In this document: piece after piece, positions 46,915 to 56,309 of the stretch
Position numbering within the stretch: the stretch's first letter is position 1
Layout of the letters: each line of letters opens with the position of its first letter
Origin: Nakamurella sp. A5-74
GTDB taxonomy: Bacteria > Actinomycetota > Actinomycetes > Mycobacteriales > Nakamurellaceae
NCBI RefSeq assembly: GCF_040438885.1
Contig: NZ_CP159218.1
Location: 3,286,001-3,350,000, forward strand
Direction of reading: 5' to 3'
Length of the DNA: 64,000 nucleotides
The notes under the pieces: model-generated
The model's database searches: none
Told to the model about the DNA's origin: nothing
Seen by the model: only the letters and a program-made list of their open reading frames with translations
Position numbers and translations under genes: made by a program

Positions 46915-47336
46915 CCGGTCCAACGCCCGCCGGCGGAAGCGAACCGGCCGGTACCGAGGACTTCCAAGGTCGAAGGGACCGCGGTATCGCCGCCTACGCC
47001 GAGATTTTCGCGGTACCAGCACCGCAGGTGCTGGCAGCCTTTACCGGCCGGGTCGGTCCGGTGTTCACCGAAGAGGCGCTGCAGGGCGCCGGCGGAGCCG
47101 CATGGGCACACCCGGCGTTCACCGGTCGGGACCGAAGCATCGCCATCATCACCGCACTGACCGCGCAGGGCATATCCGGTGATCGGCTGGACACCCACCT
47201 GCAGCTGGGTCGAAAACATGGCCTCGACGAGGACTCGTTCACCGCCTTGATGACGCTGCTGGCCGGCTACGTCGGATACCCACGAGCCTCCCAGGCCATG
47301 GAAACCGTGCACGCGTTGTTCGCCGCAACACGATGA
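46911..47336 (+). CDS. Carboxymuconolactone decarboxylase-like protein
   Basis: 141 residues starting in an ATGA overlap. YAEIFAVPAPQVLAAFTGRV, HPAFTGRDRSIAIITALTAQ and LQLGRKHGLDEDSFTALMTL match the CMD family. AhpD-type CxxC is absent, so it is not a peroxidase partner; a gamma-carboxymuconolactone decarboxylase-like or structural role is likelier. It ends the LysR-linked operon. Confidence 0.85.
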   Translation: MTGPTPAGGSEPAGTEDFQGRRDRGIAAYAEIFAVPAPQVLAAFTGRVGPVFTEEALQGAGGAAWAHPAFTGRDRSIAIITALTAQGISGDRLDTHLQLGRKHGLDEDSFTALMTLLAGYVGYPRASQAMETVHALFAATR

Positions 47337-47714
47337 AGTGTCAGGTGGTCTGGGCGTCGTAGCTTGCGCGATCATCGAGCGACACACCTCCGTCATCTGC
47401 GCCTGGCCCAGCTTTTGAGTCCCCGCCTCACGTGCTGAAAGGACAAGCGTCACGCTGCGGGTGACCAGACCTACGCAGGAGAGATCTCCGAGTAGCGCAT
47501 CGCCTGCGGCGCGTCGAGCGCGGCAGTTGGGCCGATGCCTACGCCGGGCGCGCACAGGATCAGGACGACCCACTTGTCCGAGATCCGTTCGAGCAGTTGG
47601 CGACTGGGCATTCCCCAGGAAAGCGTTGTACCCCAGCTGGGCTGCAGTCCGCCTCAGGGCTGCCATCCTTGTCACAGGTCGCACGTGGTTCCTGTTGGTG
47701 GGTCACGTATTTCG

Positions 47715-48070
47715 CAGGCCGCGGAGGCGCAGAGCATCACCCCGATCGTCTGCGTTCAGAACATGTACAACCTTGCTCACCGCCACGACGACGATCCGAT
47801 CGGCCCGCTCGCCGCCGAAGGTATCGCGGATGTGCCGTTCTTCCCCCTCGGCGGTTGCACCCCGTTGCAGTCCTCCGGGCTCTTGGCGGTGACCGGACGC
47901 CTGGGGACGACTCCGATGTCGGTCGCGCCGGCCTGGCTGCTGCAGCGTTCCCCGAACATCCTGCTCATCCCCGGCACGTCGAACAGGGCGCATCTACGGG
48001 AGAATGTCGCAGGCGCGGACTGTCCCTATCTCCCGAAGACGTGGCAGAGCTGGAGGACATCAGCAGCTGA
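47715..48070 (+). pseudogene. Aldo/keto reductase 3' fragment, frameshifted
   Basis: QAAEAQSITPIVCVQNMYNL, HDDDPIGPLAAEGIADVPFF, TTPMSVAPAWLLQRSPNILL and IPGTSNRAHLRENVAGA are the C-terminal third of an aldo/keto reductase. Near 48005 a frameshift moves the tail (LSLSPEDVAELEDIS) to another frame. The catalytic Tyr/Lys/His region is missing upstream. Confidence 0.85.
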
Positions 48071-48292
48071 ATAATCCGGGACCGCAAGGGTTCTCCGACT
48101 TGAGATCTCCCATGATGGGAGTCCTGAAGCTGCCCATCGCGACGGCCTCGGCCATGCCTGACGCTACCTTCACATGTCCTGGCCCGGCCACGTTCTGTCG
48201 CCTCGATGAGCTCGGTCGCAGGTCGCGGGACTGCGCCTCGGGCCAGACCGGGCGGTACGGGGGTGCGGTCGTGAAGCCGGATCAGCGGTGCC

Positions 48293-48484
48293 CTCGCTGC
48301 GGGAGCGCGTCTGCCGGAGGCCACCGCTTACCGCTATTTCCTGATGTCGTTCCGCTTGGGCGAGGCGGTCACCGACCCTGTGGGCCCTGCACGCACAACC
48401 AAGCAGCCGGTCGCCGAGTGTCGTGACGTGGGCGCGCGGGTGGCCTTCGTCTCTGATTTTTTGCTCCGCGAGGTCCTGGGCTAG
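48293..48484 (+). pseudogene. TetR-family remnant
   Basis: LAAGARLPEATAYRYFLMSF is the end of a TetR HTH; VGARVAFVSDFLLREVLG fits the next helices of some TetR proteins, then TAG. Only about 60 degenerate codons remain. The rest of 48075-48861 shows no other gene that I could support. Confidence 0.55.
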
Positions 48485-48861
48485 CCCTTTGGTTGACACC
48501 GGTTGGGTGCCGAAGCACCCGCCGCGGTGCGAGCGTTCGCCCAGCTGCGGCCAGACGTTGCCATTGCCGTGAGTGCCCAGGAGCTGTTCGCCCTCACCGA
48601 CTGGTGTGGAGCTGCCGCCCGATGGCGCCATCGCCAGTGCCGGAGCCACCGCCGCCATTCTGACCGAAGCGGTGGTAGCCGTGGGCGGGAAATGTTGCTG
48701 GTTCGCAACTGATCCCCGTGCGCTGATACGGCGACCTGCCCGCCACACGCGGCCAACGCACGAGGTTCCTGAGGCGCGGGCCGACCAACGATTCCGGCGC
48801 CCGCGCCGGGACGCCTTCGGTTGATGACCGGCGAGAAAACAGTTCAGGCGTGCCGGTCCGG
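48485..48861. other. Non-coding remnant region
   Basis: A plus-strand stretch near 48560-48690 may be decayed coding sequence (ELFALTDWCG, ATAAILTEAVVAVGG in mixed frames), but no family was recognised. Otherwise nothing is visible. Confidence 0.4.
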
Positions 48862-49809
48862 CTAGCGGGCGTCCTCGGCAGGGTCAGGCCAGCGCGGGAG
48901 ACCGACGAGGTCGGAGCTGGCGGCCCAGAGTTGTTCCTGCAGCGCGGTGTTGTAGGAGACCTCGGGTGAGCGGGCCAGAGTTTGCTTGATGAAATAGCGG
49001 CCGGTCGTCGTTTCCAGTTCCGGGGCGGTGGCCAGGTGGATGGCGGCTTGGGCACCCTGTTCGGGGGTGAGCAGAAACCGTTTGACGATGCCGAGAAAGG
49101 GTTTGAGCGCCGGGGCGGAGATGGCGTCGACGATGTTGGTGGCGGTGATGCCGGGGTGGGCGGTGTTGACGGTGACGCCGGTGCCGAGAAGGCGTCTGGC
49201 CAGGACGTAGCTACACATGATCATTTCGAGTTTAGCGGTGGCGTAGACCGTCATCGGCTGAAAGTTGCGTTCACTGTTCAGGTCGGCCAGATCCAGGGTC
49301 GCCGGCCGTGGCCTGCGGCGGATCTTCACCTGTCGGGTATCGGCCATGGATTGGGAGCCGATGTTGACGATGCGGGCAGGTGCGCCAGCTTCGAGCGGGT
49401 CAAGGAGCAGGCGGGTGAGCAGGAACCACGACAGGTGGTTGACGGCCAGGTGCATTTCGACGCCGTCGACGCTCAGGGCGCGGTCGCGGAAGTGCGCGCC
49501 GGCGTTGTTCACCAGTACGTGCAGTTGGTCGTGGTGTTCCCGGAACTGCTCGGCGAGATGGCGGATGGAGGCCTGGTCGGACAGGTCTGCTGTGAGCACC
49601 TGCACGCGGGGGTTGCCGGTCGCCGCGACGATGACGGCGCGGGCGTCCTCACCGCCGGCCTGGGTCCGGGCGACGAGCACCACGGTCGCGCCGCGGCGGG
49701 CGAAATCTGTGCTGATGGCCCGGCCCATCCCGCCGGTCGCGCCAGTGACCATGCACACCTTGTCCGTCCATGAGGGCCAGCGGTCGGTGCCCGGGTGGTC
49801 GGCGCTCAC
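48862..49809 (-). CDS. Retinol dehydrogenase-like SDR
   Basis: 315 residues from GTG 49809 overlapping the upstream gene by GTGA. GATGGMGRAISTDFARRGAT; LHVLVNNAGAHFRDRAL; Ser in IVNIGSQSMA; Tyr/Lys in VYATAKLEMIM. The long form with a YxxxK late in the chain fits retinol/protochlorophyllide-type SDRs. It is co-transcribed with the NmrA-like gene under the MarR-linked operators. Confidence 0.9.
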   Translation of the reverse strand: MSADHPGTDRWPSWTDKVCMVTGATGGMGRAISTDFARRGATVVLVARTQAGGEDARAVIVAATGNPRVQVLTADLSDQASIRHLAEQFREHHDQLHVLVNNAGAHFRDRALSVDGVEMHLAVNHLSWFLLTRLLLDPLEAGAPARIVNIGSQSMADTRQVKIRRRPRPATLDLADLNSERNFQPMTVYATAKLEMIMCSYVLARRLLGTGVTVNTAHPGITATNIVDAISAPALKPFLGIVKRFLLTPEQGAQAAIHLATAPELETTTGRYFIKQTLARSPEVSYNTALQEQLWAASSDLVGLPRWPDPAEDAR

Positions 49810-50420
49810 CGGGTGATCCTGGGCGCAAGTTTGGTGAAGGCCGGCGCTGCGCTCTCGCGGAGCAGGAAACCAGCCAGATCCGCCCGGGAGATCCTGGATC
49901 TGAGACCGATCGGCAGGTCGGTGCCCGTCCGGTAGGCGCCGGTGGACGGGCCGTTCGTCAGCGCCGGGGGACGCACGATGGTCCAGTCCACCTCCGACTC
50001 GCGGACCAGGGCCTCCATCGATTCCTTGTCACGCATGCTGTCACCCTTCATGGCCCACAGAAGCCTGGAATACAGTGACCGGTCGTGGGTGTCGGCGGCG
50101 CCGTAGGCGCTGACGACCAAGAGCCGGCCGAGGTGCTGGGTGCGCATCGCTGTGAGGATCACACCGATGGCGTCGGTGCACACGGTGGTGGGCCCCTTCC
50201 GGTCGGTGCCCAGGGCGCTGATCACCACGTCCTGACCGCGTACGGCGTTTTCCACCACATCCATCTCATCCAGCGCGCCCACCACCACCTGCAGGCGCTG
50301 CTGCGCGGCCAGCGCACCCGAGCGCCGGATCACCGCGGTCACCTCATGGCCGGCGGCCACAGCCTGCCGCACCACCTGGCTTCCGGTTCCACCAGTGGCA
50401 CCGAACACGACGATCCGCAT
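49806..50420 (-). CDS. NmrA/SDR-atypical NAD(P)-binding protein
   Basis: 204 residues from ATG 50420. MRIVVFGATGGTGSQVVRQA, then VVVGALDEMDVVENAVRGQD, VVISALGTDRKGPTT and WTIVRPPALTNGPSTGAYR. This is the single-domain atypical SDR (NmrA/BVR-B-like) type, often a redox sensor or flavin/NADPH reductase. First gene of a minus-strand pair; the MarR palindromes lie 27-95 bases upstream. Confidence 0.9.
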   Translation of the reverse strand: MRIVVFGATGGTGSQVVRQAVAAGHEVTAVIRRSGALAAQQRLQVVVGALDEMDVVENAVRGQDVVISALGTDRKGPTTVCTDAIGVILTAMRTQHLGRLLVVSAYGAADTHDRSLYSRLLWAMKGDSMRDKESMEALVRESEVDWTIVRPPALTNGPSTGAYRTGTDLPIGLRSRISRADLAGFLLRESAAPAFTKLAPRITR

Positions 50421-50446
50421 GACAACCTCCCACCCCGGACGCACAG

Positions 50447-50515
50447 TTGGAGTCTCCAAGGGACGGCCTCAGTTTGCTGCTATCCATTGGAGTTGTCAAG
50501 GGTTGGATTCTCCAA
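50447..50515. promoter_or_regulatory. Three MarR-type operator copies
   Basis: TTGGAGTCTCCAA (50447-50459), TTGGAGTTGTCAA (50487-50499, imperfect) and TTGGATTCTCCAA (50503-50515) share a 13-bp palindromic pattern. They lie between the divergent NmrA-like and MarR genes. The last is 15 bases before the MarR GTG. Confidence 0.8.
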
Positions 50516-50529
50516 GTACGCTTGGTGTT

Positions 50530-50967
50530 GTGGTCGACGATCTCGCTGCCGGAGAACCGCTGGTCTATGCCCTGGTGGACCTCGTCCTGGGTCTTTCAGA
50601 CCGGACCCTGGGGTTGATCGCCGACGTCCTGCGCGAGCTCGATCTGACGCAGCCGCTGGCCGACGCGCTGTGGCAGCTGGACCCGCAGGCGCCCGCGCCG
50701 TCGATGCGCGAACTGGCCCACAAGCTGCGCTGCGATCCTTCGACCGTCACCTTCCTGGCCGATCGGCTCGAAGCGAAGAACCTCGCCGCCCGAGAGGTCG
50801 ATCCCGGCAACCGAAGAGTCAAGACCCTGCACCTGACACCCCGCGGCCGGCAAGCCAGAAACACCCTCGTCGCCGCTATCACCACCCGTTCACCCATCGC
50901 CCGCCTCACCCTGCAGGACCAGTACCGCCTCCATCAACTGCTGACAGTGGCCCTCGCCTCGCCGTGA
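50530..50967 (+). CDS. MarR-family regulator
   Basis: 145 residues from GTG 50530. Winged HTH: SMRELAHKLRCDPSTVTFLA, DRLEAKNLAAREVDPGNRRV, KTLHLTPRGRQARN. It likely represses itself and the SDR pair through the TTGGAn-CTCCAA sites. Ligand unknown. Confidence 0.9.
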   Translation: MVDDLAAGEPLVYALVDLVLGLSDRTLGLIADVLRELDLTQPLADALWQLDPQAPAPSMRELAHKLRCDPSTVTFLADRLEAKNLAAREVDPGNRRVKTLHLTPRGRQARNTLVAAITTRSPIARLTLQDQYRLHQLLTVALASP

Positions 50968-51420
50968 CGACAAGCTGATCGCAGTTGGTCTGGATCAGGG
51001 CCGTTGACCCGAAGCGCAGGAACGACGAAGCTGCCGCGTTGACCCGGAGAGCCCGTGGGCCAGAGCGGCGATCTGCGCTGTGGTCAGCTGATCAAGGGCG
51101 CATTCTTGATCAGGGAAGCGGCCATCGCGGGGCATCGACCGTTGCGTCGACGGGCCCTTGTTCGCGACGACCTGGGCAGCAGTACGCAGGCGCGAGTTCG
51201 GTCAGGTCTCGGCCCGGGCCGGCCGCGGAGGTTGGCGCAGTTCCCGGCCGGAAAGCTGCATACCGGAAGATCTGCTGGTCTGCTTACTGCAGGCCTAGTG
51301 CTTGAAAGAACGGGCCGGGTGGGGCTGTGGACCAGGGACGTGGTCCACGAAGATCGCGGCGGCTCAGTGGCGACGTCCTCATGGTGGGTAGATCACCCAT
51401 AATCGATGGCTCTCGCAGGG
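50968..51420. other. Intergenic, no gene seen
   Basis: 450 bases between the MarR stop and the alcohol dehydrogenase stop. Only weak frames; nothing recognisable. Confidence 0.4.
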
Positions 51421-52446
51421 TCAGGAGCCGATGAGTTGCTGACGTACCAGGACCGGTTTCATCGCCCGGTCCAACAACACCTCCGGCGCCTTTTCGGAAT
51501 CATGGACCGAGATCACCAGCTCAGGGCGCAACCGGCCCGACCGCAGCAGGTCCAACACAGCTGGCACGTGCGGGGTGACACTGACCGCGCCGACCGAGAC
51601 CGTCACGTCTCGCTGGTACATCTCCCACAGCGGCAGCGGGGTATCAGCAAAAAACATCCCAGCGTTGGACAGGTGCCCGCCGGGCGCCAGACACAGCACA
51701 GCCTCACGCAAGAGCCCACCGTCGCTGGTGGCGCCGATGACGACCGGGTATTGCAAATGTTGGGTACCGGCGTCCACTTCAGCCCCCACATCGGCGCCCA
51801 GGGCTCGGGCCACCTCCCGGCGCCGACCGCTCCTATCGACGTAGTCGACCGACCGGGCCCCCGCGGCCAGCGCCTGGTCGACCGCGAAAAGCCCCAGGCT
51901 GGGCAGGCTGCTGACCACCAACACACGAGCGCCGGGGTGCCGGCTGAGCCCCCGAGTGACGCAGACGAAGGCGTCGGTGAGGTTGTCGCTGACCGCGGCG
52001 GCCGCCGCCGGCTCGACCCCGGGGGGCAGCCGGGTGAGCATGGCGTCGGCGTACGGGACCCGCGCCTGCTCGGAGAACAAGCCCCCCCAGTCACCGGCGA
52101 TCGACGCGCCGTAGCCCTGCAGCCCCGGGACCGTCGTGCAGGCCGTCGGCAACGCATTTCGGCACGGCGGACATACACCGCAGCTGATGTGCCACGGCAC
52201 GACGACAAGATCCCCGACCGCTACCCGGTGTACAGCAGCACCGACCTCGAGCACCTCGGCCACGCATTCGTGCCCGATCGGGAACCCGTTGCCCAGCGGT
52301 ACCAGGCCATGCACGATCGCCCGATCCAAATCGCACGTCGTCGAGGCGACAGGACGCACGATCGCTTCCAGCGGATGGGTTACCACGAGGTCCTCGACCT
52401 CCCGCCAGATGAGTTGGCCGACGTCTTCGAACCACAGTGCACGCAC
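51421..52446 (-). CDS. Zinc-dependent alcohol dehydrogenase, cut from its ribosome site
   Basis: 341 residues from GTG 52446. Structural zinc: CGVCPPCRNALPTAC (four Cys). Catalytic side: TCDLDRAI with Cys, GHECVAEVLEVG. Cofactor region RVLVVSSLPSLGLFAVDQAL has lost the usual GxGxxG. The start codon directly abuts a TA at the IS630 end. Before insertion the gene would have had AAAGGA eight bases upstream, now on the far side of the element. Expression is probably lost or altered. Confidence 0.88.
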   Translation of the reverse strand: MRALWFEDVGQLIWREVEDLVVTHPLEAIVRPVASTTCDLDRAIVHGLVPLGNGFPIGHECVAEVLEVGAAVHRVAVGDLVVVPWHISCGVCPPCRNALPTACTTVPGLQGYGASIAGDWGGLFSEQARVPYADAMLTRLPPGVEPAAAAAVSDNLTDAFVCVTRGLSRHPGARVLVVSSLPSLGLFAVDQALAAGARSVDYVDRSGRRREVARALGADVGAEVDAGTQHLQYPVVIGATSDGGLLREAVLCLAPGGHLSNAGMFFADTPLPLWEMYQRDVTVSVGAVSVTPHVPAVLDLLRSGRLRPELVISVHDSEKAPEVLLDRAMKPVLVRQQLIGS

Positions 52447-52448
52447 TA
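52447..52448. repeat. IS630 target TA, left copy
   Basis: The TA dinucleotide between the dehydrogenase start codon and the left end of the element; the right copy is 53571-53572. Confidence 0.7.
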
Positions 52449-53570
52449 GTGTCGCGTGTCGTTAGTTCCTAAATGGTTGCTGGGCTGAGAGAATCGGGTA
52501 TGGCAAATTCTCCAGCCCCGCCGTTGGTGCTCTGGGACGGCGATCGGGACAAGTTGGTGTCGTGGACGCGTTCGACGGCGATGCGTGCGGGGTTGGTGTT
52601 GCGGGCCCGGATCGTGTTGCTTGCGGCGGACGGGGTCGCGAATGCGCGGATCGCGATCGAGGTCGGATCAACGACGACGACGGTGTGGAAGTGGCGCAGC
52701 CGTTATGCCGCAACCGGTCTGACTGGTCTGCTGGATGCTCCTCGTGCGGGGCGACCCAAGCAGGTCGATAATCAGCGGATCATCGCAGCGACGTTGACGC
52801 CGCCGCCGAAGAAGTACGGGGTGACCCATTGGTCGTCCCGGCTGTTGGCGGGACACCTGAACATCGGGAACGCGACGGTCGCGCGGGCCTGGCGGACTTT
52901 CGGGGTGCAACCCTGGCGATCTGAGACGTTCAAGTTCTCCACCGATCCGGAGCTTGTCGGCAAGGTCACCGACGTCGTTGGTCTCTACCTGGCGCCGCCG
53001 GAAAACGCTGTCGTGTTGTGTGTGGATGAGAAGTCCCAGATCCAGGCGTTGGACCGGACCGCACCGATGCTTCCGGTCCGGGTGGGCGATGCGGAGAAGC
53101 GCACGCACGACTACAAACGCCATGGCACGACAACCCTGTTCGCGGCGCTGGAAGTCGCGACCGGGCAGATCACCGGGGCGGTGAAGCCGAAGCACCGCCG
53201 GCAGGAGTTCCTGGCGTTCCTGCGCCAGCTCGACCGCGCCTACCCCGAGCAGGAACTGCACCTCGTGATGGACAACTACGCAACTCACAAGACCCCGGAG
53301 GTGAAGACATGGCTGGAAAAGCACCCACGATTCCACCTGCACTTCACCCCGACGTCCGGGTCGTGGCTGAACCTTGTCGAGGTGTGGTTCGGGATCATCG
53401 ACAAGCAGGCCATCCGCCGCGGGATCTTCACCAGCGTGAAGGACCTCAACGCGAAGATCCGGCAGTTCATCACCGGCTGGAACGACCGCAAACACCCCTT
53501 CGTCTGGACCAAGACCACCGAGCAGATCCTCCGAAAGGCCAACCATCAAGCAACTTCAGAAACGCGACAC
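52449..53570 (+). mobile_element. IS630-family insertion sequence
   Basis: 1122 bp between two TA dinucleotides, the IS630/Tc1 target signature. Ends GTGTCGCGTGTC (left) and the complement of GTGTCGCGTTTC (right) match at 11 of 12 positions. One transposase gene fills it. It has inserted exactly at the start codon of the dehydrogenase on the other strand. Confidence 0.88.
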
Positions 53571-53573
53571 TAG
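52500..53573 (+). CDS. IS630-family transposase
   Basis: 357 residues from ATG 52500 (ATG 52473 also in frame). N-terminal [45 protein letters not shown] catalytic residues: [13 protein letters not shown] (Asp), [12 protein letters not shown] (Asp) and [14 protein letters not shown] (Glu). It looks intact. Its TAG stop is completed by the duplicated target TA and the flanking G. Confidence 0.92.
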   Translation: MANSPAPPLVLWDGDRDKLVSWTRSTAMRAGLVLRARIVLLAADGVANARIAIEVGSTTTTVWKWRSRYAATGLTGLLDAPRAGRPKQVDNQRIIAATLTPPPKKYGVTHWSSRLLAGHLNIGNATVARAWRTFGVQPWRSETFKFSTDPELVGKVTDVVGLYLAPPENAVVLCVDEKSQIQALDRTAPMLPVRVGDAEKRTHDYKRHGTTTLFAALEVATGQITGAVKPKHRRQEFLAFLRQLDRAYPEQELHLVMDNYATHKTPEVKTWLEKHPRFHLHFTPTSGSWLNLVEVWFGIIDKQAIRRGIFTSVKDLNAKIRQFITGWNDRKHPFVWTKTTEQILRKANHQATSETRH

Positions 53574-54059
53574 GGCCGTCCTTTCAACAACTTTTCGATT
53601 GTGCAATGGTGGGTACATCGCGAGGCAGTGCCCATCATGCGGGCGGGGCACCGAGAACGTCGCCTCCTACCCTGGCGTCATTGTTGCAGGGAACATTCTA
53701 TCGTTTGATGGGCAATCCCGGCTGACAAGTCCTGGCGCGATGGACTTCGACTCGGCTCACGCGATCGGCGTTCTCGCCGGTGGCTGGGATCGCAACGCTG
53801 CCACCGCCACCATCGGCACGCCGCTGAGCGATATCGCCGCTACCTGAGTCCCACCGCCGGCTCGGCGGATTCGTCTGCGCCCATCGGCGATAGTTCAGCA
53901 GGTTTCGCATACTCATCACCGCGGTCTCGGATCTCCCATCCGAACCTGACCAGCCCACCAACGCCTCTCACGGCCAGAGCAACTGCTCACACCGCCTTTA
54001 CCGGTGAACGCGTCGTGCCAGCAACCGGCAATTCGTACCGGCGCGACAGTGCGGCCGGG
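53574..54059. other. Intergenic with one doubtful short frame
   Basis: Contains the original upstream region of the alcohol dehydrogenase (minus-strand AAAGGA at about 53582-53587). A plus-strand frame 53599-53847 (MCNGGYIARQCPSCGRG...) has a CxxC but no recognised family and is doubtful. Confidence 0.4.
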
Positions 54060-54812
54060 CTATGCCAGGCTCTGGGCGGTCGCGACGATGGCGTCCTCGT
54101 TGGATCGCGGCGTCCAACCTAGTTCAAGGCGTGCCTTTTCAGCTGTGACCGCTCGGTGTTTGCCGAGCTCGTACAACCGGCTGCGGACGGCGCGGTCGAC
54201 CAGCCCGGAGGCGCGTACCAGCGGGCTGGGCTGGGTCCGCCGGGGCACCCGCTCGCGGAGCACACCCGCGATGTCGCTCATCCAGGCGAAATCGCCCGCA
54301 GCGAGGTAACGCTGGCCGGCCGCGCGAGGGTCCGTCATCGCCAACAGGTGCAGGGCGGCGACGTCGCGGACGTCCACCAGCGGCCAGCCGAATCTGGCCA
54401 GCCCGGGCAGTGACCCTTCCAGCAGGCGGGCGATGATGTCGATGGAGGCCGACCGGTCCGGCCCCAGGACCGCGCCCGGGCAGATGGTGACCAGCTCAAG
54501 CGCATGGCCCTGCTGCTCCATCCAGGTCCACGCCGCCCGTTCGGCGATGGTCTTGGAGCGTTCGTAACCCGATTGGTCGGACCGGTTCGTCTCATCCGAC
54601 CAGTCCGCTTCGGTGAACGGCTTTTCGCGCCCGCCTCGGCCGTAGGCCACCGCCGCGGTGGAGGAGGTCATCACCACCCGCCTGACCCCGGCCTCACGTG
54701 CGGTGGCCAGCACCCACAGGGTCCCATTACGCGCGGGTTGCACCAATTCGGCGTCGTTTTTCGGGCTCACCGATGGAAACGGCGAGGCGATGTGCAGCCC
54801 GTAGGTGCAGCC
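54060..54812 (-). pseudogene. 5'-truncated NAD-dependent epimerase (DFR-like)
   Basis: The downstream three quarters are intact: GTLWVLATAREAGVRRVVMT, SSTAAVAYGRGGREKPFTEA, SGYERSKTIAERAAWTWMEQ (YxxxK), ICPGAVLGPDRSASIDII. In-frame homology extends upstream to GCTYGLHIASPFPS near 54812. The N-terminal NAD-binding TGxxGxxG region is absent. Opposite it, a TetR gene has also lost its 5' half, so a deletion removed the shared divergent start region. A GTG at 54770 could still start a shorter product. Confidence 0.8.
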
Positions 54813-54826
54813 GGTCGCCGCCCAGA

Positions 54827-55105
54827 CCGGACTCGCGCCGCGCGCGTCGTGACATTCTGGCCGCCCGGGAGGCAGGTCGTTTCGTCGTCGGCGATCCGGA
54901 GGTCGCCCTGGCCTGTGTCGGCGGAGCGTTGCTCGGCGTTCTCGACCTTGGCGTCACCAGCAGTGCCACACCGGACGCCCTCGACCGGGCCGCCGACCAA
55001 CTGGCGCTCTACCTGCTTTCCATGTTCGACGTTCCGCGGGATGACGCCGAGCGCATCTGCGCCCGCCACCTCTCCACCGTCTCCGGGTGGGCCGGATCCC
55101 GCTGA
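54827..55105 (+). pseudogene. 5'-truncated TetR-family gene
   Basis: RARRDILAAREAGRFVVGDP, VALACVGGALLGVLDLGVTS, DALDRAADQLALYLLSMFDV, ICARHLSTVSGW is the C-terminal ligand domain of a TetR regulator. The HTH half is missing at the junction with the epimerase remnant (54812-54841). It was probably the divergent repressor of that epimerase. Confidence 0.75.
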
Positions 55106-55139
55106 CCGCTCTTCGCCAGCGGTGACGGTGCAGGACCCA

Positions 55140-55149
55140 CCCCCCCCCC
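55140..55149. repeat. Run of ten C
   Basis: A C10 homopolymer just after the TetR remnant. Could vary by slippage or be a sequencing-length uncertainty. The surrounding 55106-55424 shows no gene. Confidence 0.7.
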
Positions 55150-55424
55150 GGTGCCGACGTAGGGGGATGTACCGCGGGAGCCTTCGCCGTCTCTACCGGC
55201 GAAACCAGTCGTGAAGATAGAAGATAGGTGACCCAACACCGCTCACCGCAGGTCAGCCGAAGTCAGCGCCCCGGGTCACCCCACCAGCCAGGACACCCGC
55301 CGTGGCGATCCTGCCTGGACGCCTGCGAGCGGTGGTTTACATGCCGGCCACCGGGGCACATCGTTCCGTCGAACCTTGCAGATGATGCCGTGACGTCCTG
55401 CTAATGACCGCCATGGGCGGCAGG

Positions 55425-56201
55425 TCAGGTGGCCGGAGAGAAGTCGGAGATTGCGTTGGCCAGCTCGGTGGGCGCCTCCAGGGGGATCAGGTGTCCGGTG
55501 CTCGGGATCACCAACAACTGTGCGCCTGGCAGGTAGGGGATCAGGTTTTGTTGCAGGACCTCGAGGGGCTCGACGTGGTCGTTCTCCCCGGCGATGACCA
55601 GGGTGGGGACGTCCACCAGTTGGGTGCGTTCGGAGATGTCCTGGGCGATTCCTCGTAAGGGCCACTCGGTGCGGGCGGCGTCGGCGCTGGACCGGGAGTC
55701 GGTCACGATCTGTGCCTTGAGCTCGTCGGAAAGCGCTCCTGCGGTCAGAATGTTGTCGCGCGCGGCCGCCGTTGACTCTTCGCTGTCATAAGCGTGCGAG
55801 AGCTGTTCCCGGTACCCGGTCGTGATCTGCGCCCCGGCCCTGGCCGGTCCTGATCCCACCAGGATGAGCCCGCGGAGACCGGCGGGGCGGGTGCCGGCCA
55901 CCAGTTGTGCGACCTTGCCGCCCATCGAATGACCAACGAGCACATAGTCACGGGCGCCGGCATCGTCCAGCACGGAGAGGGTGTCGGCGGCGAGTTGACT
56001 CAGTGTGTACGGGCCGGGAAGGCCCCGGGACCGGCCCCACCCGCGGAAGTCCATGGTCAGAACATCGTGGTCGGCGAGGCGGTCGGCGACAAGAGTCCAC
56101 GTACGCGCCGAACCGCCCCAGTAGTGAAGGAACACCAGCGTGGGCCCGCTCCCCCGGCGGTGGTCGTAAGCGGGTAGGACCTGCTGCTCGGCGGCGTGCA
56201 T
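55425..56201 (-). CDS. Alpha/beta hydrolase
   Basis: 258 residues from ATG 56201 with GAGGAG five bases upstream. Oxyanion region FLHYWGGSARTW; nucleophile elbow VLVGHSMGGKVA (Ser); Asp in LVIAGENDHVEP; catalytic His in PSTGHLIPLE. A small active serine hydrolase of esterase, lactonase or haloperoxidase type; substrate unknown. It is divergent from an AraC-family gene. Confidence 0.92.
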   Translation of the reverse strand: MHAAEQQVLPAYDHRRGSGPTLVFLHYWGGSARTWTLVADRLADHDVLTMDFRGWGRSRGLPGPYTLSQLAADTLSVLDDAGARDYVLVGHSMGGKVAQLVAGTRPAGLRGLILVGSGPARAGAQITTGYREQLSHAYDSEESTAAARDNILTAGALSDELKAQIVTDSRSSADAARTEWPLRGIAQDISERTQLVDVPTLVIAGENDHVEPLEVLQQNLIPYLPGAQLLVIPSTGHLIPLEAPTELANAISDFSPAT

Positions 56202-56309
56202 AATCGCTCCTCTGATGATATTCACAGTGTGTGCTCTTGGTGTCTATTGCACCGCAGGCCCGAGGCTGGCGCAGCGGTCGGAATGGACCGCCGGTAGTGG
56301 AAAGTGGAC

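Noticed and set aside
53599-53847. 82-residue protein with a CxxC
   Set aside because: No ribosome site, no recognised family, and it lies in the severed upstream region of the dehydrogenase.
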